Shown here piece by piece: positions 45,487 to 54,012 of a DNA stretch of 64,000 nucleotides. Source of the DNA: Bosea beijingensis (GTDB lineage: Bacteria > Pseudomonadota > Alphaproteobacteria > Rhizobiales > Beijerinckiaceae); contig NZ_CP132359.1 in NCBI RefSeq assembly GCF_030758975.1, positions 4,050,005 to 4,114,004 on the forward strand. Reading direction: 5' to 3'. Both the position numbers and the translations under genes were made by a program. Below the pieces are notes generated by a model, which ran no database searches, was not told the origin of the DNA, and worked only from the letters and a program-made list of their open reading frames with translations. Numbering within the stretch: position 1 is the first letter of the stretch; each line of letters begins with the position of its first letter.

Positions 45487-46920
45487 TCAGATCCCGTATC
45501 GCGGCGCGCGCGCGACCACGCAGGCTGGCAGACCACCCTTGGGCCGCAGCGTCAAGCGGCAGACAGGCTCGACCTTGTAACCCTCCCGCGGCAACACCTC
45601 GAAGCGTTGGGCCAGGATCGCCAAGCACAAGGTCGCCTCATCCAGGCCGAAATTCATGCCCGGGCAGATGCGCGGGCCGACTGCGAACGGGATATAGGCG
45701 AAGGGGTCGATCCGGGCGCCCGACAGGAAGCGTTCCGGCAGGAAATGGTTCGGCCTGTCCCAGAGATCGGGAGAGCGGTGCAGCAGCCACGGCGCGATCA
45801 TCACCAGCGCGGATTTCTCGACATCGATATGGCCGATGCGATCGGCCTCGCGCGCCTGCCGCGGCAAGAGGGGAACCGGCGGATAGAGCCGCAGGGTTTC
45901 CTGGATGACGGCCCGGCACCAGCGCAATCGCGGCAGGTCGGCGAACGTCGGCACCCGATCACCGCAGACCTCGGCGATCTCGTCATGGACGCTCTGCCGG
46001 ACCCAGGGCGCATTGGCGAGCAGATACCAGGCCCAGCTCAGCGTCGTCGCCGTGGTTTCGTGTCCGGCCATGAAGATCGTCGCCGCTTCGTTGCGCAAGG
46101 CCGCGACGTCGAGTGGCTCGCCCCCGCTCTTCTGGTTGCGGCGGATCAGCAGGTCGACCATCGAGCCTGCATCGCCCTTGCCGGCGAGATGGGCGTTGAT
46201 GACGCTCTCGACGACGCCATGCACCATCGCGATCGCCTGACGCCGGCGCTTGCCGCCGAAGGCCGGCCAACCCTCGTCGGCGCCCAGGAAATAGCCGAGA
46301 TTGAAGGAATCGGCATGGCGCTGATAGCTGCTGAAACCATCGATGACCTGTTGGGCGGCTTCGCGCGCGATCGTGTTGCCGAAGACGGCGCGCGAAATGA
46401 TCGCGGCGGTCAGGCGCCCCATTTCCTCGGTGAGCTCGACCTCGGAGCCAGCGGGCAATTCGGCCCATTCGGCGGCGACGGCGAGCGCCGCATCCTCCAT
46501 CGTCTGGCCGAATTCCGGCAGGCGGCGCTTATGGACGATATCGGCGACCAGCGGCCGGCGCCGTTTCCAGGTCTCGCCATCGCTGATGAAAAGCCCGTCG
46601 CCGAGCAGGGCCTCGAGCGCCCTTCGCATCTGCGGGCTTTTACGCTCGAAATTATCGTGCCGGGTGACGACGACGTGACGGATATGCTCGGGGCTGTTCA
46701 CGAACACGATCTGCCGGCGCAGGACGCGGAAGCTGTCGATGCCAGCGCGATAAGAGGTTGCAGGCCAGACCGCGATGAGGTTGCGGCGTGCGCCGACGAT
46801 CATCTGAACGAGATTGGGATCACGCGGCAAAGGCTGCGGATGAGCGGGAACGAATTCGGCCGGACTGTGCGTTTCGATGGTCTGCGGGGCGCGATATCGC
46901 TTGGAAATGAGGCTGATCAT
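45487..46920 (-). CDS. Cytochrome P450
   Basis: Soluble bacterial P450 of 477 residues. I-helix oxygen-activation motif AGHETTATTLSW, K-helix ETLRLYPPVP, PERF motif FLPERFLSG and heme loop FAVGPRICPGMNFGL with the ligand Cys near residue 419. The sequence type (long, ETLRLYPP, no signal) resembles CYP4/CYP102-like fatty acid hydroxylases more than CYP101-like ones. It starts a minus-strand operon with acyltransferase and SDR genes, and is divergent from a glycosyltransferase. A role in hydroxylating the alkyl chain parallels the P450 of fumonisin clusters. No ferredoxin gene is adjacent. Confidence 0.92.
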   Translation of the reverse strand: MISLISKRYRAPQTIETHSPAEFVPAHPQPLPRDPNLVQMIVGARRNLIAVWPATSYRAGIDSFRVLRRQIVFVNSPEHIRHVVVTRHDNFERKSPQMRRALEALLGDGLFISDGETWKRRRPLVADIVHKRRLPEFGQTMEDAALAVAAEWAELPAGSEVELTEEMGRLTAAIISRAVFGNTIAREAAQQVIDGFSSYQRHADSFNLGYFLGADEGWPAFGGKRRRQAIAMVHGVVESVINAHLAGKGDAGSMVDLLIRRNQKSGGEPLDVAALRNEAATIFMAGHETTATTLSWAWYLLANAPWVRQSVHDEIAEVCGDRVPTFADLPRLRWCRAVIQETLRLYPPVPLLPRQAREADRIGHIDVEKSALVMIAPWLLHRSPDLWDRPNHFLPERFLSGARIDPFAYIPFAVGPRICPGMNFGLDEATLCLAILAQRFEVLPREGYKVEPVCRLTLRPKGGLPACVVARAPRYGI

Positions 46921-47218
46921 GGAGCATGTGGCCGGCAGTGACCGCGACAAGAAACCTTGGCAGCTCGCGCGTCTGGGGATAGTGAAAAAGCGTTTCCGAT
47001 ACTAGGCGGTGCGTTGAAGTGCCGCTTTCTCTCACGAACATTGGCGTTGGCGCAAACGACTTCGTTGAGGAGGGAAGACTGCCGGTGCGCGGCTATCCGA
47101 GGGAGCCTCCGATCGAAAGGCCGTTTCCTTCTGGCATGGCGTCGATTAGCGTCCGAAGCGGTTTCGCGGTTCTTTCGAGGACTTCGGAGGATTGGCCTGG
47201 AGTGGCGGAACGTCTGGG
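46921..47218. other. Divergent intergenic region, P450 operon / TPR-glycosyltransferase
   Basis: 298 bases between two divergent genes, less GC-rich than its neighbours. Open frames here are short and lack codon bias. It must contain promoters in both directions; I see no convincing operator, hairpin or RNA. Confidence 0.5.
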
Positions 47219-49345
47219 ATGAGTGACTTGTGGGGCAGTGATCGTTCTGAAGAATTTGGCCGGCTTGTTGCGAACGCCGACCGTCTGCGCGATGCAGGTT
47301 CCTTCGCCGAGGCATCCAAGGCGTATGAGGCCGCGCTGAAGCTCGCCCCTCAACGTCATGATATTCGTGTTCAGCTAGGTAATATGCTGAAGGACACGGG
47401 ACGGCATGTCGAAGCGGAGGCCGCTTACCGCCGTGCGCTCGTTGGCAATCCCAGCAATGCCGATATTTTTGTGCAGCTAGGCCATGTGCTGAAATTGCAG
47501 GGGCGTCGCCTTGATGCACGAGCATCCTATCTCGAAGCCGTCAAGCTTCCTGGAGGTTCACCCGATGCCCAGCGCGAGCTGCTGGAGATGGGCGACAGCA
47601 CCACGCTAGCCACTGCGATTCGTTTGGATCCGGCGCAGTCGTCGATCGAGCTCGCAGCCCAGCTCGCTGTTCAGATCGGCACCTTGCGCCAACAGATCGA
47701 GCAGCTATCTGGACAGCTGGCCTCCTCCTTTTTCCTGAATGCCTATCCTCGGGATTGCTGGCGAGAGCTGCGGGCCACGCTCGACATGCCGAAACCGCCC
47801 GAGCTTGGCGCGCGGAAGCCGGTCTTCTACCTGCTGGATGCAAGCGGCTCCACGCCTTTCACGATCCATCTTCAGGTCGCTGCGCTCGTTGGGCAGAGCG
47901 AGCACTGCTGGAAGGCCGTCTTCGTTGGCGCTGAGGGCGCTGCGCGTGAAGCGCTGGAGCGTCTCGTGCTGGCCGAAGCAAGAATCACAATGGGAGACAC
48001 CGTCGATGCCGCCCTTGCAACCCTGAACGGCCCTGTTCTTCTGGCGGAGGCCGGCGCCATCCTCCATGAACATGTCACAGCCTGGCTGCTCTATGCGGCC
48101 GCGATCGCGTCGACGGTGGGATTCACGCTGGACTTCGAGATCGTGCGCCATCACGGCCAGCGACTGGTGCCGGTCGACGCCGTGTTGCGTGGCAGGATCG
48201 ATCCGGAAGCGCTTGCGGAAGCCGATTGCGTTGGTCCGTTACTTTTCCTGCCCGCCGGGACCTTGAATGCGGCAGGGCGACCCTTCCGGGAACTCGCCAA
48301 TACCGCAGCGCGAACACTGGCTGCTCAAGGCAGGCTAGGACATATTCCGTTACCGTTGGCCGCCTTTCCTGAAGGTACGGGCGAAATACCCCTTCCGCTT
48401 GCGCCCACCGTGGGTGCATCCGCGCCATCAGATCGCATTGCAGTCATCATCCCGACGCGGAACCACGGGGCCGATGCGGAGGCCATGGTTGCGTCCCTTC
48501 GGAAGGGTGCTGTGCGGCCGGATTTGATCGACGTGATCGTCATGGATAACGGCAGCACCGAGCTGCAGACCAAGGTCATTCTGGCGAGCCTGGAGGCGAG
48601 GGGGCACGCCCGCATTCTCCATGAGAACACGACTTTCAACTGGAGCTATCTGAACAACCGGGCCGCCGGTACGACGGAGGCTGCCATCCTTGTGTTCGCC
48701 AATGACGATATGGCGTTACGAAGCCAGGGATGGGATGCGATCGTCCGAACACATCTGTCTCGGCCGGAGATCGGAGCACTGGGAGCGCGGTTGTTATACC
48801 CCGACGGAGCGGTGCAGCATGCCGGTGTTCTGGAAGGCTGGCCGTCCGGCGTCATTCATGATGGATTGGATGCGCCCGGCGAGGATACGGGGCCGGCTGG
48901 GCGTTGGCGCAGGACGCGCCGTGTTGCAGCGGTCACTGGTGCCTTCCTCGCTGTACGGCGGGAGAATTTCGAGGCGCTTAACGGCTTCGACGCCAGCCTG
49001 TTCGCGATCTCCTATGGCGATATCGACTTTTGCATGCGTCTTCGCGAGCGTGGGGCTGCGGTGCTCTGGACACCGTGGATCGAGTTGACTCATCACGAAT
49101 CGCGGAGTCGCGGCGCCGATCATGCCGATGAGGCGCGGCGCCAGCGCAGCGACGCTGAACGGCTCCTGTTCGAAGGGCGATGGGGGAACACGGTGGGCGA
49201 CCCCTCGGTCAATCCGTTCTGGTTGGCCGAAGGGCGCCCGTTCCGGCTGTTGCAGCGGCCGTCGCTCGCGTCTGTCGTCGATTTCATGCGGAGTTCGTCC
49301 GAGCCGGCGCCATGGCGCGCGTATCGGCAGCCATCAGGGGCGTAA
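47219..49345 (+). CDS. TPR-containing glycosyltransferase family 2
   Basis: A 708-residue protein. Residues 10-110 are three tetratricopeptide repeats (FAEASKAYEAALKLAPQ, HVEAEAAYRRALVGNPS, RLDARASYLEAVKLPG), then a middle region of unknown fold, then a GT2 domain from about residue 400: IAVIIPTRNHGADAEAMVAS, VIVMDNGST, FNWSYLNNRAAG and VFANDDM with the metal-binding DD. The later block AAVTGAFLAVRRENFEALNGFD is typical of rhamnosyl/galactofuranosyl-type GT2 enzymes. The ATG giving MSDLWGSDR is preferred over an upstream TTG. TPR-GT fusions recur in this region (see the 1407-residue protein). Confidence 0.87.
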   Translation: MSDLWGSDRSEEFGRLVANADRLRDAGSFAEASKAYEAALKLAPQRHDIRVQLGNMLKDTGRHVEAEAAYRRALVGNPSNADIFVQLGHVLKLQGRRLDARASYLEAVKLPGGSPDAQRELLEMGDSTTLATAIRLDPAQSSIELAAQLAVQIGTLRQQIEQLSGQLASSFFLNAYPRDCWRELRATLDMPKPPELGARKPVFYLLDASGSTPFTIHLQVAALVGQSEHCWKAVFVGAEGAAREALERLVLAEARITMGDTVDAALATLNGPVLLAEAGAILHEHVTAWLLYAAAIASTVGFTLDFEIVRHHGQRLVPVDAVLRGRIDPEALAEADCVGPLLFLPAGTLNAAGRPFRELANTAARTLAAQGRLGHIPLPLAAFPEGTGEIPLPLAPTVGASAPSDRIAVIIPTRNHGADAEAMVASLRKGAVRPDLIDVIVMDNGSTELQTKVILASLEARGHARILHENTTFNWSYLNNRAAGTTEAAILVFANDDMALRSQGWDAIVRTHLSRPEIGALGARLLYPDGAVQHAGVLEGWPSGVIHDGLDAPGEDTGPAGRWRRTRRVAAVTGAFLAVRRENFEALNGFDASLFAISYGDIDFCMRLRERGAAVLWTPWIELTHHESRSRGADHADEARRQRSDAERLLFEGRWGNTVGDPSVNPFWLAEGRPFRLLQRPSLASVVDFMRSSSEPAPWRAYRQPSGA

Positions 49346-49363
49346 ACCTGATGGCTGGAATGT

Positions 49364-50497
49364 TCAGGCTGCCTGGACCGCTGCAACCGTCTTGGCGATG
49401 ACGATGTCCTGCGTGGCATCGTCTAAATCGGAATAGAGCGGCAACCTGACGAGCGTCGCTGCCGCTAGGTCGGTCTGCGCGAGATCGCCGACCGTTCGTC
49501 CGAATCTGCGGCCAGCAGGTGCCGAATGCAGGGGGACATAGTGCGAGGTCGCGCCGATTTCGTGCTGAGCGAGTTCCGCTCTCAGTGCGCGGGCTTTCTC
49601 CGGCGTCGGCATCATCACGAAGAAAATATGGCCGTTGTGCTCGGCGTCCTGCGGAACGCGCGTGAGACGGAGCTTGCCGTCGGTTTCCAGAGGGCGCAGC
49701 GCCTGAGCATAACGTGCCCAGAGCCGGCGTCGCGTATGGGTGATTTCCTCTGCGCGTTCAAGTTGAGCAAGCAGTAAGGCTGCAATCAAGTCGCTCGGGA
49801 GATAAGATGAGCCGATGTCGAGCCATTCGTACTTGGTGACCTCGCGGCGCAGGAAGCTGGTGCGATTGGTCCCCTTTTCGCGAATGATGTGGGCTCTTTC
49901 GCGTAGCGATGGATCGTTGATGATCAATGCTCCGCCTTCTCCGGAAACGACGTTCTTGGTCGCATGGAAGCTGAGGCAGCCGAGGGCACCGAACGTGCCG
50001 AGCGCCTGGTCGCCGCGGCGCGCGAGGTAACCCTGGGCCGCGTCCTCGACGACGATCAACCCATGGGCTTCTGCGCGGCCCATGATCTCGGTCATGTCAC
50101 AGCCTACGCCGGCATAATGGACGGGGAAGATGGCCTTGGTCTTCGATGTGACGGCGCGATCGATCTCGGCGGGCTCCATATTGAGTGTCAGCGGATCGAC
50201 GTCGATGAAGACGGGCACGCCCCCGCGGTTCACGACCGCGTTCGCCGTCGACACGAAGGTGAATGAAGGCATGATGACTTCGTCGCCTTCCCGGATGTCC
50301 GCCAGGATCGCCCCCATCTCAAGGGCGGCGGTTGCTGAATGCGTCAGGAGTACGGTTGCACCGTAATGTGCTTCCAGAAAAGCATGGCAGCGCTTGGTGA
50401 AAGCGCCGTCGCCGGAAAGATGGCGCTGCTCGAGGCACTCCATCAGGTAGCGAGCTTCCCGGTCCGAGATGCTGGGGCGCGAGAACGGAATTGACAT
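49364..50497 (-). CDS. dTDP-4-amino-4,6-dideoxygalactose transaminase-like DegT/DnrJ/EryC1 enzyme
   Basis: PLP-dependent sugar aminotransferase of 377 residues, the same length as E. coli WecE (376). The PLP lysine is in FHATKNVVSGEGGAL, with VVEDAAQGYLARR (Asp for the pyridine nitrogen) and DIGSSYLPSDLIAALLLAQ. N-terminal IPFSRPSISDREARYLMECL is WecE-like. It would make a 4-amino-4,6-dideoxyhexose nucleotide sugar for a surface glycan. Partner genes rmlA/rmlB are not in the window. It is the last gene of a long minus-strand run. Confidence 0.9.
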   Translation of the reverse strand: MSIPFSRPSISDREARYLMECLEQRHLSGDGAFTKRCHAFLEAHYGATVLLTHSATAALEMGAILADIREGDEVIMPSFTFVSTANAVVNRGGVPVFIDVDPLTLNMEPAEIDRAVTSKTKAIFPVHYAGVGCDMTEIMGRAEAHGLIVVEDAAQGYLARRGDQALGTFGALGCLSFHATKNVVSGEGGALIINDPSLRERAHIIREKGTNRTSFLRREVTKYEWLDIGSSYLPSDLIAALLLAQLERAEEITHTRRRLWARYAQALRPLETDGKLRLTRVPQDAEHNGHIFFVMMPTPEKARALRAELAQHEIGATSHYVPLHSAPAGRRFGRTVGDLAQTDLAAATLVRLPLYSDLDDATQDIVIAKTVAAVQAA

Positions 50498-50538
50498 GCC
50501 GAATACCTTTCGATCACGCGAGAGCCGCGCCGAATTCG

Positions 50539-51216
50539 TCAGGAGCGAAACGTTGCGGGCTCGTTGACGATCTTGAGATCGGGAAGCTTCGCACGCAGGC
50601 GCGTCGTGCCTGCCATCGTCTTGGTCAGGAAGAATATCCGATCGTCGGCTCCCGTAACGGGATCATATCCCATGACCGAGTAGACGCCGTACATGGGTAT
50701 ATACCGACGGAATCGTTCATCGACGTCCTTGCCGTAAACCCGCCAGTGATAATGCTGATCTGCGCGCGGTTGTGCCCATTCGACGGTTTTCTCGCGATTC
50801 GTCGGATCGGGGAACGTAAGGAAGACGATACCTGTCGGCTTGATCACACGAACGAGCTCGGCCATGGCGGCATTGTCGTACTGCACATGTTCCATGACGT
50901 GATTGCAGACAACCAAGTCATAGCTGTCATTTTCCCTGGCGATCTTCATTAGGTCCAGCGAGTTGTCGGCGCCATACCAGGACGTTTCGTGATGCGCGAA
51001 CCAGGTCGGGTCGTTGCTGCGGTCTCCCGAGAATTGCAGCACCTGCCAGTCGCTGAAGTCAGCATCATGCAACTCGAGAAAAATTTGCCTGAACGTGCGG
51101 TGCCTCTCCAGTGTCCCGCATTGCAGGCAGTATGGCAGCTTGCCGGTCGTCGAGTTGCGCCCTCCAGGCCCAGGAGCGAACTCGAGTCCTCCGCAGATAT
51201 TGCAGGGATTTGCCAT
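50539..51216 (-). CDS. Methyltransferase with N-terminal zinc-knuckle
   Basis: A 225-residue class I SAM methyltransferase. The N-terminus has two CxxC pairs (CNICGG; YCLQCGTLERHR), which should bind zinc. The Rossmann core includes VLQFSGDRSNDPTWF in the motif I position (glycines partly replaced), YDLVVCNHVMEHVQYD and VIKPTGIVFLTFPDP. The family is common in glycan clusters next to glycosyltransferases. The C-terminal domain of the 1407-residue glycosyltransferase in this window has the same zinc-knuckle pattern, so the two are probably related. Target unknown. Confidence 0.75.
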   Translation of the reverse strand: MANPCNICGGLEFAPGPGGRNSTTGKLPYCLQCGTLERHRTFRQIFLELHDADFSDWQVLQFSGDRSNDPTWFAHHETSWYGADNSLDLMKIARENDSYDLVVCNHVMEHVQYDNAAMAELVRVIKPTGIVFLTFPDPTNREKTVEWAQPRADQHYHWRVYGKDVDERFRRYIPMYGVYSVMGYDPVTGADDRIFFLTKTMAGTTRLRAKLPDLKIVNEPATFRS

Positions 51217-51354
51217 GGATCGTTAACCTCGTGAGCGGAGCGTGCCAATAATTGAAAAGAAGGGGGCGGGGGATGCAATCAAAGCATACGCTTCAATGTA
51301 ACGACATCTTGATTGTCGTCCCATAATTCTCTGGTAAAGCGCATAATCGCCGGA

Positions 51355-52224
51355 TCAAATTGTTTCACGGTAGGAATTCGTGTTGAATTTCAATGCGAGG
51401 TGGTCAACGGTTTGAAGAATTTCATGATCTTCATCATCTTGCGTCCCATTCGCACGCGATAGCGTCGTATAAATTTCTGCCGCTAAAGCTGCAAGCTGCG
51501 AGTCATGTTGATTTTTTGAATGCAGGTGGTGGCGATCGCCGCGATTGACGAAAAGGTTGAGGACATTATTCACCACCGGATCGTCAATCTTCGGCCATTT
51601 GATATCGAGAGCTTGTCCAGCCGCGATCAAGGTGCCTCGCCAATCGCGAAGCAGATCTTCATAACGCACAAAAGCGCGTTTGTGAGTGCGCGTCGAACGC
51701 TCTGCTTCCAGGACATGCGAAAGCCACAGGCGCAGCGCCACATCCGTCTCGATCGGTTGTCGATGGTTCAACGAAGCCGCGACCTCGAAAGGATGGCGCA
51801 GCATCAGGATGGGGCGGAGTTCTAAGTTCAGCTGTTCGGCCGCAGCATACCAGATCGGCAATAGGCGGCAGCTTCGCGGGTCTTTCACCGCAAAAAGATG
51901 GCTCTCTGCAAATTCAGACGCGATGATCTTGGAGAGACGGTCCGGCCACTTGGCAGCCGCGGGCATGTCGAACCTGCACGGGTCGATGGGGCCCGGGTCG
52001 TTCCAAGCGCTGCCAATTTCAGCCAGCACGGCCTCATGGAAGTCGTAGAGATCGAGCCGCTCCCAGTGTCCACGTGGATTCGCAGGCGTGGCACCCATGA
52101 GGTTCTTACCCAGGTCGACGCCGAGGAGATTGATTACACGGGTCACTGCCGAGGTCCCGCTGCGGTGCATGCCGAGCACCGGAATGCAGACCTGCGGGTT
52201 GCTGCGGACAGGCGTTCTCGTCAT
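51355..52224 (-). CDS. PAPS-dependent sulfotransferase family protein
   Basis: A 289-residue protein with a clear 5'-phosphosulfate loop, CIPVLGMHRSGTSAVTRV, and a 3'-phosphate region around RPILMLRHPFEVAASLNHR. AVKDPRSCRLLPIWYAAAEQ is also typical. The start is the ATG that overlaps the TGA of the upstream methyltransferase gene (ATGA), so the pair is co-translated. It would sulfate a sugar of the surface glycan. The 3' third is more AT-rich than the neighbours, compatible with acquisition from elsewhere. Confidence 0.82.
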   Translation of the reverse strand: MTRTPVRSNPQVCIPVLGMHRSGTSAVTRVINLLGVDLGKNLMGATPANPRGHWERLDLYDFHEAVLAEIGSAWNDPGPIDPCRFDMPAAAKWPDRLSKIIASEFAESHLFAVKDPRSCRLLPIWYAAAEQLNLELRPILMLRHPFEVAASLNHRQPIETDVALRLWLSHVLEAERSTRTHKRAFVRYEDLLRDWRGTLIAAGQALDIKWPKIDDPVVNNVLNLFVNRGDRHHLHSKNQHDSQLAALAAEIYTTLSRANGTQDDEDHEILQTVDHLALKFNTNSYRETI

Positions 52225-52961
52225 CCGCGCTTTTCCATGAGGCAAAGCGTCTGGCCCAGGCCGATCGGGCCTGAAACCTCGCGGCCGTCGAGGAGCTTGG
52301 CTCCCGGAATGTCGTCGCATTGCTGCGTGGTCGGCGCGACGAATTCAACGATATCGAGGCCGGCATTCGCAGCGAAGAAGCGGAGAAATGTTTCGTCGAG
52401 GAAAACAAGGGGATCGATGCGTCTTTCCCAGTGCTGCATCAGATCCCGGAATGTGTGTTGATGGCGCTCGTGCCCGAGATCCATGTATGAGATCAGAAGT
52501 CGCCCCCCTGGTTTCAGGACACGCGCGGCCTCCTTGGTGAGGAGTGCCGAATGCTCGGGGAAAATATTGGTGAACACGGAGAAGATCGCGACCGCATCCG
52601 CAATTCCGTCCGCGGTGGGAATCGTGAAACCCGTGACCTCCTTGAATTCCCAGTCGGGCCGCGCGCATTCGACGCGAGCGACTTCCAGAAGCTGTGGGAC
52701 AACATCTGTGCCGAGGTAGGAGAGTTCTTTGCGATCCGTGAGGTAGCGGGCCAGGCGGCCTGGTCCGCAACCGACATCGATCAGATGCCGCCGGCCAGTG
52801 AGCGGGACATACTTGTCCAGAAGCGCCATCTCGGTAAAGCCGACACGCTCCTCGTCGCCGCCTCCAACCATCTTGAAAGCTGCGGTGCGGGCATCGTGAC
52901 CGGCGGCAAACTGTTCGTACCGCTTGAGGTGGGCGGCCTTGTTGTCCAGAATCACTGCCAT
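52221..52961 (-). CDS. Class I SAM-dependent methyltransferase
   Basis: A 246-residue methyltransferase with intact SAM motif I (RHLIDVGCGPGRLARYL), LGTDVVPQLLEVA, the IFSVFTNIFPEHS loop and VLKPGGRLLISYMDLGHE. The start MAVILDNKAAHLKRY is preferred over one ten codons upstream. It is coupled to the downstream sulfotransferase by an ATGA overlap, so methylation and sulfation may act on the same glycan unit. No targeting signal. Confidence 0.84.
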   Translation of the reverse strand: MAVILDNKAAHLKRYEQFAAGHDARTAAFKMVGGGDEERVGFTEMALLDKYVPLTGRRHLIDVGCGPGRLARYLTDRKELSYLGTDVVPQLLEVARVECARPDWEFKEVTGFTIPTADGIADAVAIFSVFTNIFPEHSALLTKEAARVLKPGGRLLISYMDLGHERHQHTFRDLMQHWERRIDPLVFLDETFLRFFAANAGLDIVEFVAPTTQQCDDIPGAKLLDGREVSGPIGLGQTLCLMEKRG

Positions 52962-53080
52962 GCGCGTTGGCTCTCGGGCTGCATCGATCAATCAGCTCAT
53001 TGCATAGGAGCTGCCCGCCGCGAAGTAAAACGGAGACGCCATCGAACAGACGCGCTGGGCGCGGCCCCAGGCAGTGCGTC

Positions 53081-53992
53081 TCAGGGTTTGACGCCGATGG
53101 CGACGGCGTAATGGGTATTGTCGAGAGTGCTCAAGGCACGATCGAGGGTAAGGCCAAGCTTTAAAAAGGCGATATCGTCGCCTTCCTCGCCGAAATTGCC
53201 GAGAATGTAGCGGGTTGCCAATTGATAGATCACACCGCCAGTCGGGATGAGCGTCGCGCCCGGCATTCGCTTGCGGATTGCTGGAAGAATGGCTTCGCTG
53301 TCCGCTGCTTCGGTTGGGTCCATCGCGATCATGGCCTCGATGGTCGGGCGTTGCAGTTCGGGCTTGTATGTCTCTCCGCCGCCGTCGATGACACGCATCA
53401 GCCTTGCCGGCAGGTCTCGCCTGAACGCGGTAGCGTATGCGAGATCTTGATCACTCCACTGGAAGCGGGATGGGCCGACGAAGTCGTCCATCGCAAAGAT
53501 GCCGCCCTCCTTCAGCCTCTCGATGCTCCACGCTATGGCGGCGTCCGTATCGAGCATGTGGTGCAACGCGTTGTTCCAGTGAACGAGATCGTAGTCTGTT
53601 CGCCGGCACTCGGCGAAAGCGTCAGCGCGATGCCAGGTGACCTTGTCGGAGATGCCAAATTTTTCGGCTTCCGCGATCCCAATAGCGATACGTGGTTCCG
53701 TGATCTCGTAGAGATCAAAATGCTCGACGATGCCCTCTCGAATAAGGCGCATCTCCTTAGCCCCGGTTCCGCACCCGACCGAGATCGCGCGCATTAAACG
53801 ACGCCCGGCAGTCCGCTTGATCAAGGCGCTGAAGCCGGCATGTTGACCGGCATCGTTCTCGGCGCCGAGCAGGCCGTTGATGTGCCGCCAGATATGAGGG
53901 CTTTGCCACCAGTTGCGTATGCCACTGTGTTGCTGGGGCTGCGTGTTTCGCGCCCAATGCTCTGCGGCTCTGGCAAGAATGTCTGAGGTCAT
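53081..53992 (-). CDS. SAM-dependent methyltransferase, paralogue of the adjacent fused domain
   Basis: A 303-residue methyltransferase. Motif I is intact: RAISVGCGTGAKEMRLI; later LVHWNNALHHMLDTDAAIAW and EGGIFAMDDFVGPSRFQWS. It is clearly homologous along its whole length to the C-terminal domain of the upstream neighbour (shared NWW-SP-IW-HIN, TVEHFD/IVEHFD, YVGPSRFQ/FVGPSRFQ, PTGG-IYQL and THYA blocks). Tandem duplication followed by fusion of one copy is the simple explanation. It probably methylates a sugar of the surface glycan. Confidence 0.85.
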   Translation of the reverse strand: MTSDILARAAEHWARNTQPQQHSGIRNWWQSPHIWRHINGLLGAENDAGQHAGFSALIKRTAGRRLMRAISVGCGTGAKEMRLIREGIVEHFDLYEITEPRIAIGIAEAEKFGISDKVTWHRADAFAECRRTDYDLVHWNNALHHMLDTDAAIAWSIERLKEGGIFAMDDFVGPSRFQWSDQDLAYATAFRRDLPARLMRVIDGGGETYKPELQRPTIEAMIAMDPTEAADSEAILPAIRKRMPGATLIPTGGVIYQLATRYILGNFGEEGDDIAFLKLGLTLDRALSTLDNTHYAVAIGVKP

Positions 53993-54012
53993 GTCCGCTT
54001 TGCCCGAGTTTG

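Noticed and set aside
44830..46941. Plus-strand open frame of 703 codons
   Set aside because: Antisense to the acyltransferase and P450 genes, whose motifs are complete on the minus strand.
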